Assembly (NCBI GenBank): GCA_003477185.1 | Contig: DMTJ01000091.1 | Span: 1 to 5,367, forward strand | Source of the DNA: Lentisphaeria bacterium | Lineage (GTDB): Bacteria > Verrucomicrobiota > Lentisphaeria > JABSQK01 > UBA12247 | Reading direction: 5' to 3' | DNA length: 5,367 nt | Shown: in pieces, positions 1 through 5,367 of the stretch | Layout: each line of letters starts with the position of its first letter | Numbering within the stretch: position 1 is the stretch's first letter | Made by a program: the position numbers and the translations under genes | The notes under the pieces: model-generated | The model's database searches: none | The model's input: only the letters and a program-made list of their open reading frames with translations | Told to the model about the DNA's origin: nothing

Positions 1-2
1 AT

Positions 3-1664
3 ACCTGGCTGGATTTTTGTGTGGGCTTTAGCCACACGATTGGCGTCAAGAGCGACGGGACCCTGTGGGGCTGGGGCGAAAATGAGCGACTTCAGGCGGG
101 CCAGTTTGACCATGTTTTCCCGACTGTAGACTACGATTCCCCCACACAGATCGGAACGAAGTCCGACTGGATCAAGGCTGGCTGTAGTCGTGACGGGAGC
201 GCCGCGATTGACTCCTGTCATGTGCTCTACACCTGGGGTGCGGACGACGAGGGCGAGCAAGGCAACGGCATTCACATCCCGTTCCGGACAGACCTGAGCG
301 CACCATCACCGATTGTCGAGAACATTGGGGATTCAGCCAACAAGGTAAGGCAAGAAGAAACCGCCAAGTGGGTCTTTCTCAGCGAGACCTTTGGTCGGGA
401 TCGTCACGCAGCGGTAAAATCAAATATTCCTCTTCCGCCATGGGCCGAGGCGGGCTCCGCGACCAACGGTGTAGACTACGTAGAAATCACGACAACTGCG
501 GTGATCAGCGCTGGCACTACCAGCGTCGCGATTCCGATCGTGGTCTTGGACGACAGGATGGCCGAGTGCGACGAGCACGTCGCCCTCACACTGCTTTCGG
601 TCAGCTGCGGTGTTGTCGGAAATACACGGGACACCGTGACTATTTCGGAGCCAGATCCACAGCTCTTGATTACCGCCAACGATCCAGGCGCGTCCGAGCC
701 GCATGATTCCGACGATGGCCAATTTTCGGTATCTCTTGCTGGCGATCAGTTCGCCCAACGGGACCTCACGGTCAGTTATACCATTGCTGGCACAGCCACG
801 AATGGGGCCGACTACACTGCCCTTACCGGCGAGGTGACAATCCGAGCCGGGTGCTACTTTGCCGTGATTGACGTTGATGTCCTAAGCGATGTCCAAGTTG
901 AGTGCGACGAAACCGTGCTGGTGACCTTGAACGGTGCAAGCTGCGGCGCAATCTCTGGGGCTTCACCCAGCGCCACTGTCACGATCGCGGAGCAGGACCA
1001 CAACATTATGATTCTGGCAACCGACTCAACGGCGAACGAGCCGATAACCGGCGTCAATGACGGCCTGTTCACGATCCAGTTGCCGAGTGGGAGAACTGCC
1101 GAGCGCGACATCACTGTATCGTACACAATTGGTGGCAGCGCTACCAATGGCTCCGACTATGCGGCCATCGATGCGTTCGTCACGATTTCAGCTGGCACCA
1201 ATAACCAGACGCTCCTCATTGATGTCAACGACGACACACTTGCGGAATGTGACGAGACCGTGACCCTCGCACTGTCGGCCGCGAGCTGTGGTACTTTTAA
1301 TGGAAACACAGCCGCGACCGTAATAATCACCGAGATAGATCCGGTGATCAGCGTCCTTGCCAGTGATCCTGCAGCCGCAGAACCAGCCGGAACCGATGAC
1401 GGTGGGTTTGTCATCCGCCTCGATGGTGGCCAACTCGCGGAGCGTGACATCTCTGTGACCTACACCATTGGGGGCAGCGCCAGCAACGGCTCGGACTACG
1501 CGGTCATTGATACCTTCACTACGATCAGCGCGGGCACCAACAGCGCCGCCATCCCGATTGATGTTTTAGATGACAACTTTGCGGAATGCGATGAGACCGT
1601 GTCCTTACACTGGTGGGTTCCAGTTGCGGGAACAACAGTGGCGCCACAAATAGCGCGACCGTGA
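3..1664 (+). CDS. Giant RCC1/Calx-beta repeat surface protein, N-terminal piece (5' partial, ends at a frame break)
   Basis: The frame is open from the left edge, so the true start lies upstream. The GTG at 21 falls inside an RCC1 blade and is not a credible start. Positions 3-446 carry three RCC1-like (regulator of chromosome condensation, beta-propeller) blades. The first has the classic SHTIGVKSDGTLWGWGEN pattern, the second runs from W(168-170) to LYTWGADDEGEQGNG, and the third ends in RHAAVKS. From about 450 the protein changes to Calx-beta repeats: one truncated unit (450-662), then full units at 663-1001, 1002-1343 and 1344-1604. Each full unit has the core T-x-S/T-Y-T-I-x-G-x-A-x-N-G-x-D-Y followed by AECDETV. 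Calx-beta domains are calcium-binding beta-sandwiches common in extracellular adhesion proteins, so a role at the cell surface is inferred. After 1604 the repeat homology is lost and the last 20 or so codons, rich in Trp, Pro and Val, are out-of-frame read-through to a TGA. The piece therefore belongs with the coding region that continues to 4045. The domain calls are firm; the exact biological role is unknown. Confidence 0.85.
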   Translation, partial: TWLDFCVGFSHTIGVKSDGTLWGWGENERLQAGQFDHVFPTVDYDSPTQIGTKSDWIKAGCSRDGSAAIDSCHVLYTWGADDEGEQGNGIHIPFRTDLSAPSPIVENIGDSANKVRQEETAKWVFLSETFGRDRHAAVKSNIPLPPWAEAGSATNGVDYVEITTTAVISAGTTSVAIPIVVLDDRMAECDEHVALTLLSVSCGVVGNTRDTVTISEPDPQLLITANDPGASEPHDSDDGQFSVSLAGDQFAQRDLTVSYTIAGTATNGADYTALTGEVTIRAGCYFAVIDVDVLSDVQVECDETVLVTLNGASCGAISGASPSATVTIAEQDHNIMILATDSTANEPITGVNDGLFTIQLPSGRTAERDITVSYTIGGSATNGSDYAAIDAFVTISAGTNNQTLLIDVNDDTLAECDETVTLALSAASCGTFNGNTAATVIITEIDPVISVLASDPAAAEPAGTDDGGFVIRLDGGQLAERDISVTYTIGGSASNGSDYAVIDTFTTISAGTNSAAIPIDVLDDNFAECDETVSLHWWVPVAGTTVAPQIARP

Positions 1665-2713
1665 CGATCAGCGAGCCAGCGATCACCGTCACATTCGCCG
1701 TCACCGATCCGACAGCTGCCGAGCCGGACAGTACTGATGACGGGCAATTCTCCCTTACACTTAGTGGTGGGCAGATTGCCGAGCGCGACATCACGGTGAC
1801 CTTCACTGTGGGAGGCACGGCGAGCAACGGTCAGGATTACGACAACATTGGAACCACCGGTACGATTCTGGCAGGAAGTAATAACTCTACGATCGATATC
1901 TTGGTGCGGAACGATAACTTGGCCGAGTGTGACGAGACCGTGGTGCTCACTTTGACGAACAGCAGTTGTGGAACAGTCAGTGGGGCAAACTCCTCCGGGA
2001 CGGTTACCATTTCCGAGCCCACGCGGACATTCTCGCTGACTGCCAATGATAGCGCGGCCGCGGAACCAGCCGGAACAAACGACGGACAATTCACAATCCG
2101 TCTGGATGCCTCGCAAAGCGCACAGCGTGACATCATAGTCACCTACACAATTGGCGGCACTGCCACCAACGGCACCGACTACGCGCCGATTGCGGACTTC
2201 GCAACCATCTTCGCTGGCACTGGGTTCGTGCACGTGGATGTGGATGTATCCAATGACTCCATGGCCGAGTGCGATGAAACCGTTACCCTCACTGTTAGCG
2301 GCAGTAGTTGCGGTGCTGCGAACTCCGCAGCCACCTCCGCAGTGGTAACCATTGCGGACATCGCACAGTCTGTGTCGCTTGCCGTCACCGACTCGTTCGG
2401 CAAGGAGGGGCAGACCCCGGCAGACGATGCTGAGTTCACCGTCTTGCTGGACAATGGCCAGACCGCGGACTTCGACATTGTGGTGAGCTACAGCGTGAGC
2501 GGAAACGCGAGCAATGGCTCGGATTACGCCACGTTGAACGGTGTCGTAACCATCAGCGATGGGTCCGTTAGTGCAGCGATCGCAATCGACGTCACCGACG
2601 ATGCCGAGGTCGAAAGTACCGAGACCGTGACTGCGACCTTGACGGCCGCAGAAGACTGCATTGGGATCGGTTCCACCACCCGTGGCAGTGCCCAGATCGA
2701 GGATGATGACACC
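450..2713 (+). repeat. Tandem array of Calx-beta coding repeats (one partial and six full units of about 340 bases)
   Basis: Unit boundaries, set at the same point of the protein repeat, are 450-662 (partial), 663-1001, 1002-1343, 1344-1681, 1682-2023, 2024-2365 and 2366-2713. Full units are 338 to 348 bases, or about 113 to 116 residues; the 338-base unit is the one missing a base. Shared protein landmarks are AEP near the start, DDG-x-F, a R-D-I/L-x-V strand, GGSATNGSDY, TISAGT, AECDETV and SCG, ending in VTI. Some DNA stretches are nearly identical, for example GCCGAGCGCGACATCAC near 1098 and 1779, and GAACCAGCCGGAAC in the units starting at 1344 and 2024. This points to growth of the array by internal duplication. 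The last unit is the most divergent. Confidence 0.9.
1599..1613 (+). other. Frameshift site: one base missing in the TCC-TT run inside a Calx-beta repeat
   Basis: Up to 1604 the upstream frame reads AECDETVS as in the other repeats. From 1604 the -1 frame reads LTLVGSSCG, exactly the next part of the repeat. A related repeat at 1751-1760 contains the uninterrupted string TCCCTTACAC, whereas here the string is TCCTTACAC (1602-1610). Restoring one C gives a 13-residue spacing between the two conserved cysteines, identical to every other unit. There is no X_XXY_YYZ slippery heptamer at the break, so a sequencing or assembly error, or a genuine one-base deletion, is more likely than programmed frameshifting. 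In-frame TGA codons bound the possible shift to 1595-1664. Confidence 0.88.
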
Positions 2714-4045
2714 TTTATCGACGTGCGCGTCACTGACGTCTACCGTGAGAACCACTGGGTTCCAGTGCGGATCGATGTCAGCAGTGTCCCGTTGCAGACA
2801 CTCGTCTTCTCACTGAGTTACCCGACCGAGGACCTGCGCTACAACAACCAGATTGATCCACTGGTGCATGGTACTGGGACTTCTGGAATCGCTGGCCCGA
2901 CTCCGATCACTGATCCGCGGGTTGTGAGTGGCAGTGACTATTTCGCGGTTGAGCAGGTGAATCCAATCACTGGAATGACCAAGCTATGGCTCGCTGTAGA
3001 TGGCAGTCCGCAGGCGGCCATCTCCAGCACCCCACAGAGCCCACCAGAGCAGGGCGAGATCACGATAACCGATACTCGCCTTGGCAGTGTGCTTGAGCTC
3101 GGCTTCCGCATTCGTGTGGGTGCGGTGGTCAAGACGGACTCCATCACTTTCGTGCTGGGAGATCTGACGGCCTTCGCCTTCGACGGGACCCCGCTGCCAA
3201 TTCCAGAGCGAATCAATGATCCGATCGACGTAGACACCCAGCAGAACCGCGGTGACTTTGACGAGAGCGGTGTTGTTCAGCCTCTCTCTGACGCGGTTGC
3301 CTTCTATCGGGCCTTGCTCTGGGGGCAATTGGACGGCTTGGTGCCGATCCTGCCTGAGAGCCAGCGCAATCCGTTTGATCACACCGGCCTCGACGTCGAT
3401 GACAACGACTTGCCGCATCGTACCCGTGACTACGAGATTATCGCGTTGGTTAAGAGCATGGTCGCTGAGGTGCCCGCCGGTATCTCTGTGGTCGACTTCG
3501 ACTCGGATGGGTCTGTGAATGCTGGCCGGGATGGTCCCTACTACGTCCGCCGTCTACGGGCGCTGAGCTACGGCCTCAGCAGCAGCTACACAGTGCCGGC
3601 CAATCATGGGCTGGATACGCCGACGATCACCGCGATCAACAGTAAGATTGACGGGTTTGTCAGCCATGGTGGTGCAGACTACGGCGAAGTGAACGACGCG
3701 CTCGAGGCCGCATACGGGGATACCTTCCCGGGCAACGGCGCGCTGATTGGCGATGTTGAACCGGTATCGGTCATCTACAACGAGAGCCTCCGGTTCAGCA
3801 ACGCGGATACCGATCTGTACGATGGGGCCACCATCGGCGCAGCGATCAGTGTCAACGGTGGTGCGCTGACGGAAGGCGTGGACTATACGGTGGAACTTGA
3901 CCGTGATGCCCGACGTTTCACCCTGACCCCGATCGGGACCTGGCCGTCTGGCGCTCTGAACATTGATGTTGACAACACTCTGCTGTTCGACGTCGAAGGC
4001 ACTCAGTCGAGCGGGAACACAGCTGTGACGTTTAACGTCCCATAA
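1613..4045 (+). CDS. Giant Calx-beta/cohesin-like/dockerin-like surface protein, C-terminal piece
   Basis: This is the continuation of the preceding gene in the -1 frame. The listed GTG is only the first possible start codon: it has no Shine-Dalgarno sequence and lies mid-repeat, and the frame is open back to 1595. Domains, counted from that GTG, are: residues 1-23, the end of a Calx-beta repeat; 24-137, 138-251 and 252-367, three full Calx-beta repeats, the last divergent and ending in IEDDDT; about 368-543, a beta-rich segment resembling a cohesin domain (VPVRIDV...LQTLVFSLSYPTEDLRY early, LELGFRIRVGA and a DGTPLP turn late); about 547-655, a dockerin-like region with three calcium-loop motifs starting at D548, D594 and D628; and about 715-810, an Ig-like beta domain (YTVELDRDARRFTLTPIGTW). 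No LPXTG, PEP-CTERM or transmembrane anchor is visible at the C-terminus, so attachment may go through the cohesin or dockerin modules. The Calx-beta calls are strong, dockerin-like is good, and cohesin-like and Ig-like are moderate. A role in adhesion or matrix assembly is inferred. Confidence 0.85.
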   Translation: MGSSCGNNSGATNSATVTISEPAITVTFAVTDPTAAEPDSTDDGQFSLTLSGGQIAERDITVTFTVGGTASNGQDYDNIGTTGTILAGSNNSTIDILVRNDNLAECDETVVLTLTNSSCGTVSGANSSGTVTISEPTRTFSLTANDSAAAEPAGTNDGQFTIRLDASQSAQRDIIVTYTIGGTATNGTDYAPIADFATIFAGTGFVHVDVDVSNDSMAECDETVTLTVSGSSCGAANSAATSAVVTIADIAQSVSLAVTDSFGKEGQTPADDAEFTVLLDNGQTADFDIVVSYSVSGNASNGSDYATLNGVVTISDGSVSAAIAIDVTDDAEVESTETVTATLTAAEDCIGIGSTTRGSAQIEDDDTFIDVRVTDVYRENHWVPVRIDVSSVPLQTLVFSLSYPTEDLRYNNQIDPLVHGTGTSGIAGPTPITDPRVVSGSDYFAVEQVNPITGMTKLWLAVDGSPQAAISSTPQSPPEQGEITITDTRLGSVLELGFRIRVGAVVKTDSITFVLGDLTAFAFDGTPLPIPERINDPIDVDTQQNRGDFDESGVVQPLSDAVAFYRALLWGQLDGLVPILPESQRNPFDHTGLDVDDNDLPHRTRDYEIIALVKSMVAEVPAGISVVDFDSDGSVNAGRDGPYYVRRLRALSYGLSSSYTVPANHGLDTPTITAINSKIDGFVSHGGADYGEVNDALEAAYGDTFPGNGALIGDVEPVSVIYNESLRFSNADTDLYDGATIGAAISVNGGALTEGVDYTVELDRDARRFTLTPIGTWPSGALNIDVDNTLLFDVEGTQSSGNTAVTFNVP

Positions 4046-4095
4046 GGACTGCAACCATCGTCGTGCTGAGCCGCGGATTACACTCAGTTCGGCGC

Positions 4096-4101
4096 AAGGA
4101 G
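4096..4101 (+). promoter_or_regulatory. Strong Shine-Dalgarno site (AAGGAG) before the small exported protein gene
   Basis: AAGGAG lies five bases before the ATG at 4107. It is the clearest ribosome binding site in the window and fixes the start of the small gene. It also argues that the + strand, rather than the overlapping open frames on the - strand, is the coding one here. Confidence 0.8.
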
Positions 4102-4106
4102 ATAAC

Positions 4107-4445
4107 ATGGGAATTCACCATCCATTTCGTATCGCTGTCGTGGCATTGACCGTCTCGTGGAGCGCCCTCGCCGTTGGGCCGGATACTTGGTGGGCGTTTG
4201 CGCCCGCAGCTGCGCAGGAGGCCAATCAACAGGCTAGAGGTCTCGGGCGCGACGTCGCAGACATCCCCGAAGCTGCGATGCCGCTTCTGCGACTGCCAGC
4301 AGGTCTGGTCAAAGTTGTCTTTGGCCCCTTTACAAAGCGTGGAACACAGTCCGGGATGCGGGACGTAAATGCTGCAGTGAAGGCCCCCTTCGATACGCTC
4401 AAGCAGATCGTAGACGTCCCCGTAAACATGGTTCGAAGGTTCTGA
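4107..4445 (+). CDS. Small exported protein of unknown function (112 residues)
   Basis: I do not recognise the family. The ATG start is supported by an AAGGAG site five bases upstream. The N-terminus has a short basic part (HHPFR), a hydrophobic stretch from residue 9 to 23 and two possible signal peptidase I sites: after ALA at residue 22, or after AAA at residue 36, just before a hydrophilic QEANQQAR segment. This suggests export or a single N-terminal membrane anchor. There is no lipobox cysteine, and indeed no cysteine anywhere. The mature part begins polar, then contains a hydrophobic segment PLLRLPAGLVKVVFGPF (about 59-75), a charged turn (TKRG), and a probable amphipathic helix ending in NMVRRF. 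It starts 61 bases after the giant surface protein gene and ends 22 bases before the kinase gene, so co-transcription with the kinase is plausible. The two tryptophans at residues 28-29 would fall in the mature protein only if the first cleavage site is used. Confidence 0.75.
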   Translation: MGIHHPFRIAVVALTVSWSALAVGPDTWWAFAPAAAQEANQQARGLGRDVADIPEAAMPLLRLPAGLVKVVFGPFTKRGTQSGMRDVNAAVKAPFDTLKQIVDVPVNMVRRF

Positions 4446-4467
4446 CAATCCCGTTGGACTGGCGATC

Positions 4468-5367
4468 ATGAGCGCCCTGCACGAGGACTTCGCATGCTGT
4501 CCCTTCTGTGGCGAAGCATTGGGCTTACAAGCTGTTCGCTTGGGCGTGTGCAGCCATTGCCGAGCGGAGCTTGGCAAGGGTCCGGATACCTGGGAGATGC
4601 CGGAGGCTGAATCCGAGAATTGGCCTCGCGCTCTCCATCCCAGCTCGACCATGGGCAGTGTCTTGCCCGGAAGACTGCAGGGCGCCATTGACAACATCCG
4701 TGGGCTTGAGCGTGGTCCGGATGTTTCGGAAGACTGCGATTTCAGCCTGCTCGAGCAGTTGGGAAAGGGCGGCATGGGCCTGGTTTACGCGGCCAGACAG
4801 GTTTCACTGGACCGCGATGTTGCGGTAAAGCTCCTGCGTACCGATAAGCAGGGAAGCCATTCGGCCCGCGCCAAGTTTCTCGCAGAGGCTCAGGTAACTG
4901 GGGAACTTGAGCACCCAAATATCGTTCCTGTCTATGAACTTGGGGCCACCAAGGATGGAATCCCATTCTATGCGATGAAGCAGGTGAAGGGCCAGCCGTG
5001 GAGCCGGACCATTTCGGGGGCCGCGCGAGCTGCAAATCTCGAGATCTGGATGCGAGTGGCGGATGCCGTGGCGTACGCTCACTCCTGTGGTGTGATCCAC
5101 CGTGATATTAAGCCTGAGAATGTGATGTTGGGCGATTACGGTGAAGTGGTTCTCATGGATTGGGGCCTCGCCGTGTCCATCACGAACGAGAATCATGCGC
5201 CCCACATCGAAAGCCTGCCTGCTGTAGGCGGTACGCCCGGCTACATGGCGCCCGAGATGGCGCGGGGGGAGACCGGCCTCATCGGCTACTCCAGTGACGT
5301 ATATCTATTGGGTGCTGTGCTGTTCGAGATTGTCACGGGATGCGCGCCACATCCTGGGGAGGCGGTG
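4468..5367 (+). CDS. Hanks-type Ser/Thr protein kinase with N-terminal zinc ribbon (3' partial)
   Basis: The frame runs off the right edge, giving 300 residues. ATG 4468 is the only reasonable start after an in-frame TAA at 4423-4425; the ribosome site is weak (GGA at 4456-4458). Residues 10-31 form a zinc ribbon, C11-P-F-C14 and C28-S-H-C31. A polar linker follows to about residue 91. The kinase domain shows a glycine loop LGKGGMGLVYAAR (98-110), the ATP lysine K121 in VAVK, the helix C glutamate E140 in FLAEAQ, HPNIVPVYELG (149-159), the catalytic loop HRDIKPEN (211-218), the metal-binding D231 in DWG (a common variant of DFG), the activation segment end GTPGYMAPE (255-263) and SDVYLLGAVLFEIVTG (276-291). 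All key catalytic residues are present, so the kinase should be active. The family phosphorylates proteins on Ser or Thr using ATP; its substrate is unknown. The C-terminal part, often a transmembrane sensor or repeat region in such kinases, is not in the window. Confidence 0.95.
   Translation, partial: MSALHEDFACCPFCGEALGLQAVRLGVCSHCRAELGKGPDTWEMPEAESENWPRALHPSSTMGSVLPGRLQGAIDNIRGLERGPDVSEDCDFSLLEQLGKGGMGLVYAARQVSLDRDVAVKLLRTDKQGSHSARAKFLAEAQVTGELEHPNIVPVYELGATKDGIPFYAMKQVKGQPWSRTISGAARAANLEIWMRVADAVAYAHSCGVIHRDIKPENVMLGDYGEVVLMDWGLAVSITNENHAPHIESLPAVGGTPGYMAPEMARGETGLIGYSSDVYLLGAVLFEIVTGCAPHPGEAV

Noticed and set aside
1599..1613. Programmed -1 ribosomal frameshift
   Set aside because: No slippery heptamer of the X_XXY_YYZ type is present and I saw no obvious stimulating hairpin directly downstream; a missing C explains the data more simply.
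450..2713. CRISPR-like or non-coding satellite repeat
   Set aside because: The units are about 340 bases, continuous without spacers, and conserved at the protein level with codon-position variation, which fits protein domain repeats.
1496..2755. Long open frame of 419 codons on the - strand
   Set aside because: It lies wholly opposite the Calx-beta repeats, and its length follows from the repeated codon pattern of the + strand. Its translation is low in domain-like character and resembles no family, while the + strand carries clear repeat homology.
4066..4087. CTGAG/CTCAG inverted repeat as a terminator after the giant gene
   Set aside because: The stem is only five base pairs with a 12-base loop and no T run follows, so it is not convincing as a rho-independent terminator.
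4032..4775. Open frame of 247 codons on the - strand over the small exported gene and the kinase start
   Set aside because: It overlaps a + strand gene with a strong ribosome site and signal peptide, and also the zinc ribbon and the linker before the kinase domain. Its own translation shows no recognisable domain.
4508..4828. Open frame of 106 codons on the + strand in another frame of the kinase gene
   Set aside because: The kinase frame contains the zinc ribbon and the glycine loop over the same bases; the alternative frame shows no motif.

Overview
The window looks like bacterial DNA of moderate to high GC, with all visible genes on the + strand. A very long secreted-type repeat protein (RCC1-like, Calx-beta, cohesin-like and dockerin-like modules) sits beside a Hanks-type Ser/Thr kinase carrying a DWG instead of DFG motif. 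That combination is typical of Planctomycetes, Lentisphaerae and other PVC-related or uncultured phyla. This placement is an inference from gene content only and is of low confidence.

Layout. Positions 3-1664 and 1613-4045 are two pieces of what was almost certainly one giant gene that enters from the left edge. The first piece encodes RCC1-type propeller repeats (to about 446), then a truncated Calx-beta unit and full Calx-beta repeats. Around 1602-1606 the reading frame breaks in the middle of the third full repeat, and the same repeat continues without loss of homology in the -1 frame. The second piece completes that repeat, adds three more, then has a cohesin-like beta domain (about 2714-3240), a dockerin-like region with three calcium-loop motifs (about 3251-3568) and a C-terminal Ig-like beta domain (about 3755-4042). 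After a 61-base gap with a clear Shine-Dalgarno site, 4107-4445 encodes a small exported protein of unknown function. Twenty-two bases further on, 4468 to the right edge encodes the N-terminal 300 residues of a Ser/Thr protein kinase that starts with a CxxC...CxxC zinc ribbon.

Working together. The large protein is probably an exported, calcium-stabilised adhesion or matrix protein. The small exported protein and the kinase are close enough to be co-transcribed with each other and perhaps with the big gene, because no convincing terminator separates them. Whether the kinase regulates the surface protein is speculation. I saw no RNA genes, CRISPR array, insertion sequence, phage gene or defence system. 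The most notable observations are the frame break, the invariant cysteine pair in the Calx-beta repeats, the truncated first Calx-beta unit fused to RCC1, the three dockerin-like loops with the last acidic residue shifted by one, and the zinc ribbon on the kinase.
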